Below, piece after piece: positions 1 through 12,165 of a stretch of 64,000 bases of DNA. A program made the translations under genes and the position numbers. The stretch covers positions 16,234,763 through 16,298,762 of the forward strand of contig NC_066838.1 of assembly GCF_001640805.2 (NCBI RefSeq), given 5' to 3'. The notes under the pieces were generated by a model. It was not told where the DNA came from, did no database searches, and worked only from the letters and a program-made list of their open reading frames with translations. Source of the stretch: Lates calcarifer (taxonomy: Eukaryota > Chordata > Actinopteri > Centropomidae). The stretch's first letter is position 1. Every line of letters begins with the position of its first letter.

Positions 1-1392
1 TTTCATCCTCTTTCCTCTTGATCACAGACATCCTGTGTGACCTCTCATTAGCTGTGGCACTGACCCCTGACTTTGTTATTGCCACACAGGGGTCTGTCTC
101 CTCTAAACACACTTTGCATACCCACTGTCTGTGTGCATTTCCTGTCTGCATCGTCTCTGCATCCTGTGCTCTTAAACTCCGAAGTCCTTGACTGGGGATC
201 TCCGGCACAAGAGACTCTCCACTCCATGTCCACTTAACTCTCTCAGGGATTAAAGCGGAGACTGCAAGACTCAACATAGCCTTTCTCCCCGTATACATGC
301 TCGTACAAACGTGCACAGACATACGCACAGACAAAAGCTACAAGGCTACAGAATACCTTCATAAAAGTGCCCACTCTATCCCACTCCATCACATTCTTCC
401 ATTCTATTTCTCTGCTCTCCATTGTCACTTTCCCCTTCTTTTTATGTGCTTTTTTTATTTGCTCACAGAAAAAGCTGCACTGTCGATTTACAGCAAAGAA
501 AGGTCTTGGTTGAAATGAGAGGGAAGGAGCTATAGCTCAGTTGTAATCTTTTCTCCCTCTAACAATATCTCTCCTGTTCGTCAGCCATCATTCCTTTCTC
601 CCTTTCTTAGTATTCCTCACCTTGTCCTCCTCCCATCACCCATCTCCCTGTCTGCTCTCATCTGTTACACTTACAGTAACTGCACTGACATTTCATACAT
701 CTGTGTGTGTGTCTAGCCGTATTCTGTTAATATTTACTTATGTCTGCTCAGCTGTACAAGAACTACCCCTCCACCCTGCTGGTCCTGCAAAGATACACAG
801 ACACACTTCACAGATTTCAGTTTGGTGGAGAACTGGTTGCATTACAACCATGTAAGAAGTTTTTTTGTCTTCCTTCTCGGAACAGTGACTATAATTCAAA
901 GCCATTCCTTCCTTTTTCAAGAGCACGACATCTCTATTTATATGTTTTCCAGCTGTGAGGTCATGCAGTCCGGATCATCATCTGTCCTGATGTAATTAAA
1001 GTACTTATAAGCCAGCAGGGAAGGAGCTAGAGTGAATGACAGCAAGTGAGGAGCCACTAAGCTGAGGCCGTTAAGGTTGTGGAGCCACTGAGGCGTCCAT
1101 ACCTGGAGCCTGCTCGTAAAACATTCTGACCCCCTCATTAAGGCTCATTTAGAGAACCAGAGGTCCCCAAAACAACTTGACTACATTTCTTTACATGACT
1201 TTTGTATGCAGTCATGAGGTCGCAGCTTGGAACCAGGTCTGTCTGGTTGAATCTGGAGCCAGCTGCCACTTCCATCCTCTGTCATCCTCACACGGCTGTG
1301 ACGAGGGCTTGCAACATCAACTGCGGCTGAGGCTTTTTAGGAGGAGGAACCGTGAATCACGGCACATCTCCCCCTGTCTTGCTCTCTCACTG

Positions 1393-1413
1393 TCTCTCTC
1401 TCTCTCTCTCTCT
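1393..1413. repeat. (TC)n microsatellite
   Basis: Ten and a half uninterrupted TC units within a longer pyrimidine-rich stretch. Confidence 0.95.
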
Positions 1414-1584
1414 GTCTCCCTGCTCTTTATCTGTCCCTCTCCCTCACAGAGACATCCACATATGCACATTTGCATGGATTTGCAGCCAGGCACGGTTTGA
1501 AATTCCTTTGTAAACCACAGTCATCATCATTCACCCATCCCACCCTAATAGCCTCTTGTAGACTGACTTGTGCATGCATACAAG

Positions 1585-1608
1585 CACACACACACACACA
1601 CACACACA
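1585..1608. repeat. (CA)12 microsatellite
   Basis: Twelve uninterrupted CA units followed by TGTGTACATG. Confidence 0.97.
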
Positions 1609-4600
1609 TGTGTACATGAAGCCACATACGAACTCCCACATTACAAAGACCTTGTTTATTTGAAGGAACTGAAAGAAGGCCTTCCTCATCTTTTCTTCTG
1701 CTCTGTTTTGCAAATGAAGGAACCTTGAATGCATGGGAATGTGTGAGAATGTATGATGCGAGAAGAACTGTCTTTTTTGTTGAAGTACGCAATCACTTAA
1801 AATCACCAGCTTTCATACCAAAATATCATGTCAGCAGATGACCAGTTCTGAGCAGTGTGACAAATGCAGATGACATATTTAACTCATGTGCTTTTTATTC
1901 AGCTATGTAGTCTTATTTTCTCATTTATTTGTTATATTTAGATTTAGGTTGTCCATTTTTTGTCAGTTTTTTTATTTATTAGGTTCTATATTTATGTTTT
2001 GTTTTTTGTTGATTTTTATTGCCAATTTTATTCAGGATTTTACAATTGCAGTTTGTGTAATTCTGGTCTTTTGTCTGTTTCTGTGTCGTTGGACAATAAA
2101 AAAAAAACTCAATTCTTTGTGAAATTAAAGTTAGTTAATTACTTTACGTTAATACATTTTGAAAATTGTAAAATTAGCAAATTAAGCATTTTACTTTGTA
2201 ACTTTGTAATTCATACATATACTCACAAGAATGCTTAACCTCTTCTAGGCTCACGGGCCGTACACTATAGCCATGCTCCCTCACTGACGAGGACAGACCA
2301 CATGAGGCTATAAGGGATTAACACAGTAGTTGCATCTGCATGTAGTGTTTCTGCTCATATGTTGGAGCTATTTTAAATTTTCTAAAGTGGTTGATGTGCA
2401 CGCGCCCCCATTTGTTTATTTTTACACCACTAAGTTTGCATCAGCAAAGTTCCCTCTAATGATTTACGTAGTCCATACACTGCATATGTCGACAAATAGT
2501 TTTTAAGCCGCTGTGAGTGTGATGAGGCAAGAACAGGGCAAAATTTTCACTGATGTTATCCTAAGGTCTTTTAGAACTGGTTGAGTCCAGATTGCACCAA
2601 GCCATCCTCTTCCTGCTGTTTATTTATAATCTGGTCACTCTACTGACCCCTCATCCAGCTCTCTTTTCCTCTTCTTTCCTTCACTCATCGTGCTATTAAT
2701 GCTTGGTCATTCTTTCCATTTGTTCACACGCTTTTTTTCCCCCCCTGTTCTGGTTCTGACAGCGTGACTGCTAACCCTGTCCTATCCTGCGAGAGTCGGC
2801 TGGAACAAAAGTGCTGAGTGAATTTCTCTAAATTTTTCCACTGAAACCATGATGTGAGGGCATGAAGTTTCGATGTTGTAATATTCGTTAACTGTCCCCA
2901 AAGTGAGTCAGGGTCAGAATGAGGAAGAGGTTAGCAGGAGAGATGAAAAGGAAGACGAATAGAGGCAGCAGACATGGTCCTCCCTCCTTTCAGTTCCGAT
3001 AAATGGTAACTTGGTGTGTGTCATGCTCCCGGTTGCAGGTTAACCGTTCCTTTGATTCATAACAGAACGCATGATATAAAGCCACAACACAAGATGATGA
3101 TAAGGAAATGGGAATTTAACATAACATGAAATATTACATTTGTTGTGCAAGCAAGTAGATAGGAAAAAGACAGAATTATCACTGTCACAGCAAACAACAG
3201 TACCTGTGTGTATTGTTAGAAACTCAAAATGTTTAAATTTGGGAATACACCCAAAAATTATTCACAAAAAACTTTATTTGAAATGCACCAACTTTGTAAA
3301 AAACGTTTGTATGCAGTTATTGTTTCAGTCTTAGTGGCCTTTAATGGTTTATATCTGACATGAATAGAATTCATTTCAAATCCTCAATAGTTAGCTCTCA
3401 GTAGTATGTGTGTGTCTGTATTTAAATTTATGCATTTGCGAGTGTGCAGGACCCAGTGCGCTCATGCCTGCATGACCACGTTTGGCAGAGTTTAATCTCA
3501 TAAAATGAAGGATTAGACTCCTTTATGCTCTCTCACATGTAGCACAGTGCATACAACTACTTGTAAAAGACTTATCAGAGTGTTGGTGTGTGTACTGCGC
3601 TGATATCTGTGATGATATCACCTCTCAGCACCAGAGGGACAGGAAATCTGTGTGGTGTATTATTACCTCACTAGCTCCCTTATCATCTGTATGATTGCTA
3701 CTGCCAAGATTACACTTTGAATATAAGAGTGCCTGACTGAGTAATTCACATTTCAGACATCATGGCTTTTGATCTATTTATTATTTGTTAAACATAAATG
3801 TGCATAAAGTAGAACCTTTCAGGAATTAAGCCTGTTTAGAGATTTGATGTTGTTTTTCATCACAAAATCCACACATTAAAGTTACATTCTTTAAGATTTT
3901 TATGAAATCAAACTCTTAACTACCATTGTACATAGTAGCTTTGACTGTTTGTGCAAAACACTGAGTCCAACAGTGTTATGGGAGTGCAATGCTAAATCAA
4001 TGGAAAGCGCTTTTAAGTTACTACTAACTGAAACTGACCTTTTCCTGCTGCCATTAATTCATGTTAAAAACATTCTAATGGCAAAACATAGGGGGGGTTT
4101 CTATTGTGAAGCACTCACAGGAAACACAGAGGTTAATAAAACAAGACCTGCATTTTCAATGAATTCATTTTTAAAATATAGAGCAGTCAAGGTGAGATGA
4201 CAAATGAAAAGCTACTGGTACAACTCTTGCCATTGTGTCTTCTTGTGGCAGAAACTACTTGCCCAGTGTGCAGGATGACTTAAGATCACAGTTAGTTATC
4301 GAATCTCTTCTTTATTAAAACAACTTGAGTTTGTTTGGCTGCACTGTAAACAGATGTACCAGTTGTTCTGACAAAGTAGCTGCTTAAGAGGTGTTTCCTT
4401 TGGTATAAAACAGCACTTGTTGTTAGAATGGTGTCTCAAAATCAACAAGGAGTGAAATCTTAAGGATTATAACCTTTAATACTGATAATACATGTTCTGT
4501 ACATAGATCTGAGATGCTGTAATAGCCCTTGTGAAATTATATTTTCTGTCTGATATGTGGATGTCAGCAAACACCCTTCACTTCATGGTGAGCATCAGCA

Positions 4601-5276
4601 CTATAGTATCCTAGACTTTTGCTTAGTCACAATCTAAGGGAGTGCACGTGTACAGTAGCTTTTCCACTGTGTAATGCTTTCAATGTGCTGAATCAATCCA
4701 ATGTTAACAGTTGTGTTTCCAGCTTTCCCCTTTTTTAAGTTATTTAGCACTAAACTGAGCCAAGTCATAGTCACGTTGTTTTTGGAAAGTTCATCAACAG
4801 GATGCAGCCGATGCAGAAGTCAAGAAGGAGGGTGTTTCACAACCCCTCAGATTGTTGGAGCCACTGGGCAACTTCCCATTTGAGTGCAAGACAGCTGGAG
4901 AGAAGAGTTTGTAAAGAGGCTGCAGAAGAGTCAACTATAGTCAAAAATACAGATCTTTTTTCAATTATATTGAATTAAGATCTATTTTGTACTCTCTCCT
5001 CTCATTTTCAATAAGTCTGTCCTTCCTGTCTTTCTCTCTCTCTTTCTGTCCCTCTCTCTGTCTTCCTGAGAATAAAGTACAGCAGAGGGTGGGTAATTAC
5101 TTTGCGCTCCAGCCCTAAAATAACACGACTGGCCCAATTACAGTCTAGGCCTCATTACACAGCCTCGCAGAACAGAGGGAGAAATACTAGACCAATCAAA
5201 ACAAAGAGGGAAAGTGGAGATGTAAGGGAGGACAACATTTAGACGGCAGGTGTTGATTTAACATGTCTGTGAGGGG

Positions 5277-5440
5277 AGTGTCCAGGTGGCGCAGTGGAGC
5301 AGGGTACATGCCATGTCCTGTCCTGTCCTGGCAGTGTTATGGGTTCAGACTGGCATCTCTCCGTTCTCTGTTCTCTCTGTCTCTCCATTTTGCTACAGAC
5401 TTTTATCCAGTATGAAACAGAAGCGCCACTGGCTGACACT
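5277..5440 (+). mobile_element. tRNA-derived SINE (degenerate)
   Basis: An RNA polymerase III A-box-like sequence, TGGCGCAGTGG, starts at 5287. A B-box-like GGGTTCAGACTGG follows about 50 bases later (near 5340), the spacing of a tRNA-derived promoter. The stretch after the B box (GGCATCTCTCCGTTCTC and a CT-rich tail ending near TATCCAGTATGAAA) resembles fish tRNA-SINEs that I recall. The 3' boundary is approximate. The copy is probably old, since the B box is imperfect. Confidence 0.55.
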
Positions 5441-8400
5441 CATCTTGTCACACATTCAAATATTATCCCAGAAACATCACTCTCACACACACATACATAC
5501 ACTTTTCCTTTCAACCCATGACCTCTGGTGTGGTCAGGGGTTGGGTAAGGTTGGATACGTGCCAGAGAAGCCTGTTTACGCAAGACTCTTCAAAGAGAGC
5601 CTGTGAAAGAGCACACTGTATAAGGGAAGGGAAGTGTAAATACCAAGCTGGTGTTGGCATAACACATGCTTGCACTGTACATCAATTACATATGGATTGC
5701 ACAAAATCCAACAAATACACATATATATTTCAACATACAGACAAAGAAAACAAAGACGTTCGCGATTTTGAAATGTGGCTAAACTTACATGGGTAAAACC
5801 ATGCTCACATTCAGTCTCCGTCTCAAACCCAGTCATGAACCCTACATTCCTAGAAACCCAGAGTGTTCTGGTGTAGATGTGATGTTGTTTGACTTGCTGT
5901 TATGGTTGGGCACTGTATCCCAAATTAGACTTACCCTCCTTTTTCTCCCTACTGACCACGGCTTGACAGGAAAAGCCTGCCAGTGCTTTCTGTGTATATG
6001 TATGTTTGCATATCTGCCCCTACGTGTACGTTGGTTGATATGTGAACATGCATGAGTGTATTTATATACAAACATGTAAGTGTAGACTTTATTGCTAGAT
6101 ACCAGATAAATGTTTTCTTTTTTTAATTTTTTCTTGCAACCATTTTATAGCCGCAAATGGAGTCATGTGGCAGTGAAAGAGGAGGTTTGACAGCACTGTT
6201 GATCAAACAAGACAGAACATGGTCCTCACACTTACTCACACACGCACCTGACTAACCGACTGGGATCTGGCAGCGAGCCAAAGGAAATTTCTTGGGGAAC
6301 TTTTGAAAATGCGTCATAACATAATTTTATATGTGTGTTTTTGTGTCGACCCATTGACCCCACTCTCAGATGAAGTTGGGATAGAAGTAGGCCAAAAACT
6401 TGGAGAAGAAACAAGATCTGAGAAGTTGTGTTTGAAAGGAGAGGAAAACAGAGCAGAGGGGGTGTTGTTTGAAGGAGTAGGATAGCAGAGAAGGGGGCGG
6501 TGGTTGAAAGGAGAGGGGGCGCTGTGTGTCTGTTTCAGTGCCTGGCACAGCTTGGCCTGGTTAGGCTCCAGGCCTCTCTGGGGGAGCCAAGTCTTCTCCC
6601 CAGGCGCTGCCAACTCCCTGTGGTGGTGTAGCTACATGTTCAATTATGCTCTGGAGCCTGCCTGTCTTTACCTATGCCTCATAGGAAAACACTCCTAGCC
6701 TCTGTGTATGTGTGTCAGTGTTTGTGTGTGGGTTTTTTAAGCATAGGAGAAATCATGTGAGTTCAGCTCTCATCTCAATTCAAAACTATCCTTGATTGCA
6801 GTGGCCCCTGCTATTTTGTTTCAGTACAAACAATTTCTGTTCCTATGGACTGTATGAAATTTTAGAAAGTTTATGTTGATTTAGTCACTGGATACAGCAT
6901 GGCATTATAAGAAAAAAGTTGTTCCTATGTTGTCATAGTTTCCAGCAAATTTTCATATAACATGGCAGTGCAGTATCCAGTATACTTGTGTGTGAGTCCT
7001 GCATCAATCTTGTTCTTCCATAATCTGAAAAATGATCTTTTTAAGAAAAACTTCATGTCCTTCTCTCATATATCTGTCGCAGTTTGTTATGGAAAGAATC
7101 ACAAATCTCAAGGGATGCACATGTGGAAATTTTCATTAAACCGGGACGCCTGTGTCTGCGTTTGTATGTGTGCGAGCACATGCCTGCAGTAGTGTGGATG
7201 CATTCCTGTGGGTATGTAAGTGTGTGCATGTGTGTGCTGGCTTGCTCGCCTGCGTATCTGGAAGCATCCTTAAGAGGAGGGGGAGCAATTATCACTGCCA
7301 ATAAAATAACAACAAACAAACAATCATTGTTCTGGGCCTCACCTTGTTGTACCACACCCCTCCATAAACCTTATTTCACCGGGATGACTGACACAGAGAA
7401 TTTGCTGTGCTGTGCTGCCTAAGCACTCTCCCTAAATAGCATTTATGTAGTCGGCATGCTGCTCACACGTGTACCTGTGGGTGTGCTCATATCAATTACG
7501 TACATGCAGAGGCATCCATGTAAAAGCACATGCATGTACTGTATACACACACCCACACACATCCCCCCTTCAATAATCACCGCAGGGGTAACTTTGCCAT
7601 TTATACATCTTGTCTTCTGGTCTCAGCACAAAAAGACACAGGGTGCATTAAGTATTGATTTTGGGAAAGTGTGTAACCCTGTGTGTGTATAAGTGATGCA
7701 ACTAGCACATCCATTGTCACCTGACAGAGAACAGAAATGAATACATTTGTGTGTTCTGTGCTCTGTGACTGAAGTTTAGCTAAATTTCCATTAAATAAAA
7801 TGTTAATCCATGTAACCAGGTGTTAAAGTATATGTTTAGTGTCTCATTGGCCTGGTATAGCTGTCTCTTAGCTATGATTTGCTAAGCCAATGATCCAATC
7901 CTCATTCATAACAAAATTGCATTGCTATGCTCTTCAAAATTTGTGTAAAAATAAGCCTACAATCTTCTGAATTCCAGCCTTGTTAACTCCTTGATATAAC
8001 TTAAGGCTGGGATATTCTCGTAGTCTCGTAGTTTGTACAATATGTCATCCAACTGTGTCAGAGGGCAAAAATGTTTGTAGCTGCCACATTTGAAGGTGGA
8101 GCAAGACTTTTAGACCATCTCTCATGGAAGGCATTTGTAATGCTGCATTCATTTTTACACACGAAAGGGTAAAAATTGTTGTATAAAAATAGTTGTGAAA
8201 AGAATGAAAAAAGGAGAGCTTGAGAGAGAAGTTCTTTCTTGCGTCCCTACACCTCGCCAATCTGCGCGTGAAGTGGGTGTGAATGTCAGATTGTTGGTTT
8301 CGGAAAATTACAGAAACAGTCCAAAGCAGCCCTCCCAATTGTGATGCTAGAAAGGTGCGGGCAGGAAGTTTCAGACTTCTGATGATGCATACTGGTGACT

Positions 8401-9031
8401 TTACACCAAATCTGCCCGCTCAAACACTGATCGTCCTCCTCTTCAAATTTCCAGTGATAACATTACCAAAGCCGGTACTGGTAATTAATGAATCGGCTAA
8501 AATCCAGATTACTGCCGCCCTCTTGTTCCTTCATTTTAACTTCCATCTGTCTTTTAATTCCTCCTCTGACTTCCTTCATTTTCCAATTTAGCTAAACTTC
8601 AAGTGTGATCCCAGGAGACTACAAATGTGCACCCTGGCGTGGTTTTGTTTAAGCTGCATCATGGCAAAATGTCCCTTCGGAGTGGAGTGTGTAGTGTTTT
8701 GGGAATTTCTGGTTTAGTTTGACTGTGGTAGTGGAGAAAGCCAGGAAAGGTAGGGGAGAGAGAAGGGATGATGTGTAGCTAAGGGCCTAGGCTGGATTCA
8801 AATCCAGGCCTCTGCGGCTGTGTGTGTTTTTGAAACATGTGAATAATGTTATGTGTGCGGCATGCGTGCATTTCGGGCCTTAAATACATGCAAGCGTTTT
8901 AGCGTGTATGCATGGGTGTTAGATTTGTGAAATATCCCTGCAGACTGCTGTTTTGTTTATGTCTTAATACTTCAGTAAGCTCAGCCACTTGGGAGCTACA
9001 TTTGTAAACATAATGCCTGGAGAGGCCTGCA

Positions 9032-9068
<37 letters not shown>

Positions 9069-9488
9069 TATGTCTGTGTCTGGAGGTGTACATGTGTGTG
9101 TTTGTGTGTACATGTTTAAATGAGAAATCTCAAGAGGTAATTTCACTGTGTGGTTTTTCCTCTTTAACAACATATACAAGTAACATATGTGCACGTGTTT
9201 TAGAGAAAGTGTATATTTTGACTACCTTCAGGCTAAATGTTTAGAGAATAAACAAATATATTGAAAATATTACATCAGATGTGATTTTTATGCAGCAGAA
9301 AAGATGAAACATCATTAAAGCCCTTCTGGGACCTGTGATACGAGTGTTCAGTGAAACATGCAAAATAGGTCCTAAAAGGTTTATTGATGCCTTCTAATAA
9401 TTTAAATCAACACTTTAACTTCTAATATGATGTTAGAGATAAATGGGAACATTCTCAGGGTATAGTTACTGTAAATCACCCCAGATCA
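5441..9488. other. Intergenic DNA
   Basis: No coding region or RNA gene is visible. It contains many GT/CA-rich patches (7150-7250, 7540-7565, 8810-8910). A possible tRNA-like B box (GGATTCAAATCC near 8794-8805) lacks an A box at the right distance. Confidence 0.55.
9034..9066. repeat. (GT)n microsatellite
   Basis: About sixteen uninterrupted GT units, followed by GT-rich sequence to about 9110. Confidence 0.96.
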
Positions 9489-9532
9489 GTCATAAATTGG
9501 TGTAAATCAGTTGATTTACACCGATTTATGAC
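9489..9532. repeat. 44-bp near-perfect inverted repeat
   Basis: Two 21-base arms (9489-9509 and 9512-9532) are reverse complements except for one T/C difference, and are separated by only two bases. The arms are centred on GGTGTAAATCA / TGATTTACACC. As DNA this can extrude a cruciform. As RNA it would be a hairpin with almost no loop, so a microRNA precursor is unlikely. Confidence 0.9.
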
Positions 9533-10524
9533 ATGCACCAGCTTGTGTCTGTGAGTTTTTCTGTCTTTGCGTGCTCAAAGTGTTGAACTGGGCTCCTGAC
9601 GGTTTGTTTGGAGCTGTCCAATCAGGCGTGTGGGATATGGACACACACTGACATCAAAGACATGACACTGCCACCATTCAGAGTCATGGCCTACTTATCT
9701 CCCTCTCTGTTTCTCTCTGTCTCTCTTTTATTGTTCATACAAAATTGCAGTGAGGGTTAAATGCAGCTAAATTCACTTCACAAAGTGTTATAAGCATGAT
9801 TTACAGTATATAAGGTGGAATACAATCATCCCACAGTCCAAATCTGATGGGAAAAATATCTTCACAGACTTAATATGAAGGTTTTTTTTTTTTTTCAATA
9901 AAAACTTTGTCTCTGAAGGAATTTTTCCTTCATTAAGTTTTAGGGCCTTATGTGTAAGTAACCTAATGAAACACTGTCTGATGTTAAAACCTAATGAAGG
10001 AAACTGGGCAGACTTTGGGAAAAAGAGCAAAAACATTTTCCACTGATAAATAGGTTCAGTTTGAGAGGTTAAATATTTTCTTCAAATTCAGTATTCTCAA
10101 CTGCTTTCTTCCAACTCACCTGGCTTACAAAGCTATCAGTTCAGACACTTGTCAGATTTAAATGTTCAGAGCAAGTTGGAATATTATAGCCCTCCTCACT
10201 GGCCCAGTATAGCACACTCTAACTGGTGCCACACTGTAATCATACTGTATGCATTTCCACTGCACCCCCACAGCAGGGAACAACCCTGCTGACCTGAAAT
10301 ATTATGGTTCTGCTTGAGAGCAAGGCCAGACGGCGTCAGTCTCCACCCATTACTGTGCTGCGTCGTTGCACTGAACTGATGTGGTCAGGACACTAGAGAG
10401 AAATTATTATTATTATCACTGTGTTTAACTTTCCTACATAATATAAACTATTTGATTTTCAAGTGTTTATAATCAGTATTTAATTGTGATAACAGGAAAG
10501 AGGTTGCTGGTAGTGATGAATCTA

Positions 10525-11010
10525 CAGACTACCCGAATTTATCTGGTTTATCTAGATCTTTGGCTTTACAGAGCGTTACAGCAAGTTTCGGCTCATTGTT
10601 TAGCTGCCTGGCTCACAACTTAATTATTTTGGTTCACTCTCACTGCTGTAGTGTTGTTTTCAGCTGCAGTTGGCAGCTGTTTTCAGATAAAAACCCTTCT
10701 TTGTAAGCTGACTGCAAAAGGGCAGACAGACAAAGTTAGCGACTAGCTAGTCACCATAGTTGAGCATTTAGCATCTAAATAACTCAATATTTCCTTCAGG
10801 GGTTGGTGGAGACTAAAAACTGAGCTTAAAGAGAGTGAATATTGAACTTACATTGACCAGGTGTCCCCAAACAAGGCTGCAAATGAATGATAATGTTGCC
10901 TCTTGGCTGCTCTCTCTTTGCTGACAAGTTTGTGTATAAACTTAAATCTTGTGTTCATAACTTGTTATAGCTGTTTCCAAGTGGCCAAATCAGTTATTGC
11001 AGGTTTAACT
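10525..11010 (+). repeat. Dispersed teleost repeat, family 1, copy A
   Basis: The reverse complement of this block aligns over its length with 51200-51600: both share a GTGAGAGTGAACCAAAA core, CAGCTAAACAATGA and ATTATCATTCATTTG-type segments. I also recall near-identical sequence in introns and intergenic DNA of many spiny-rayed fish. No coding capacity or clear terminal repeats are seen, so the class is unknown. Ends are approximate. Confidence 0.7.
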
Positions 11011-12104
11011 TCTTGCTTGTACTTTCATTTAAAAAATAACCTCACTGTTCCCTGATCTGTTTGATGGATATTTTTTACACTTATCTTGTGATCTGATATT
11101 ATATTTCAGTGGTTAAAAAATAATTTTTAAAAAAAAGATAGCCACAGTCAGCTATTTGGATGAAGTGCTGCAGGTGACAGGTTCTTATTGCAGTTTGCAT
11201 GTTTTTTCTGTGTTGACATATGTAAAACATCTTGTTCCATTCCAACATCACAGGTTGTGATAACAGTTGGTCACATTATGGCATGATCCGGGTGTTACAT
11301 ATTCACACGTTGTAAAAAGTAAAAAACATCACAGGAGATGAGAAAGGACAAAATGGTCATATCAAAACTGAAGGAGAAAGCAGAGATTAGAGTTTCTGTC
11401 ATTTGCTTGGATCATCGTTCCTCTGTCATCTGTGGGACTGTGAAGAAGGGAAACTGGGCCAGAAATAGTTAATGACTTTCACAAGGGTGAGCAACTGATC
11501 TGTCTCACCCTCTCCTCTCCCTTACTGCCTGTCTCTCCCTGTCTGTCTGTGTCTATCAGCCCACAAAGGAGTCATGCAGTTTGCAGGCCGTGACACTCTG
11601 ACCAGCATTAGTGCAGAGGTGTGCAGAGCAGCACACACACTCCCAGATCCCCCTGACTGTTCCCACAGCAGGGCAGACACCAGGCTGTTTATTTAACCAT
11701 TAGCCTGGGGGAGGGGAGCCCAGAGCTGGGTGAGCAGAGGGGGAACGCATTACTTTTAGTAAAACAGCATTGTATACACATGGACTTACACGTACCACCC
11801 CTCCACCCCCAGTGTTTTAAAAGTATTAAAAAGTTTGTTGCCAATGTGTTGTGATATTTCCTTTTTCCCTCAGTGTAGTTTTACATTTTTGGGAATTTCA
11901 TAAGCATCATTTCTTAAGGAATGTTAATAACTTCAGATTACTGCACTGGGAACAAGAAAATGATACCAGTGGGAATAATACAAGACTAATACTGATAAGT
12001 TGATTTGCTTTGGAGATGGTTAAAATAATTAAATTCTATTAGCAAATGTTTTATTTGTTTTTAAAAACTTTTGCAAGTACTTAAAGTACTCTAAGTACAA
12101 ATAC

Positions 12105-12165
12105 TTAAACCCGCAATAACTGGTGCCTTATGGGTTGCAGAAACAAGTTGGGAACACAGTATTAA
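12105..12165 (-). repeat. Family 1 fragment, inverted relative to copy A
   Basis: The reverse complement reads AACTTGTTTCTG followed by AGTTATTGCGGGTTTAAG, matching the 3' end of copy A (AACTTGTTATAGCTG then AGTTATTGCAGGTTTAAC near 10960-11010). The two therefore face each other across about 1.1 kb. The sequence beyond, to about 12880, may be more of a diverged repeat, but I cannot delimit it. Confidence 0.45.

Larger units (their letters stand above)
1..5276. other. Intergenic DNA, mafb 3' flank
   Basis: No gene is supported here. All open frames are short, biased by CT/CA repeats, and show no family resemblance. A CT microsatellite and a CA microsatellite lie near 1.4-1.6 kb. Around 5085-5180 there is a segment with several TAAT/ATTA cores (for example GGTAATTAC and CCAATTAC) that could be a regulatory element, but nothing further supports it. 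Confidence 0.6.

Noticed and set aside
530..546. TATAGCTCAGTTG, tRNA A-box-like
   Set aside because: No B box or cloverleaf follows within the required distance.
8755..8820. GGATTCAAATCC, B-box-like, possible SINE
   Set aside because: No matching A box upstream and no recognised body; too little to call.
9489..9532. MicroRNA precursor reading of the palindrome
   Set aside because: The loop is two bases and the stem only 21 bp, too short for normal Drosha/Dicer processing.
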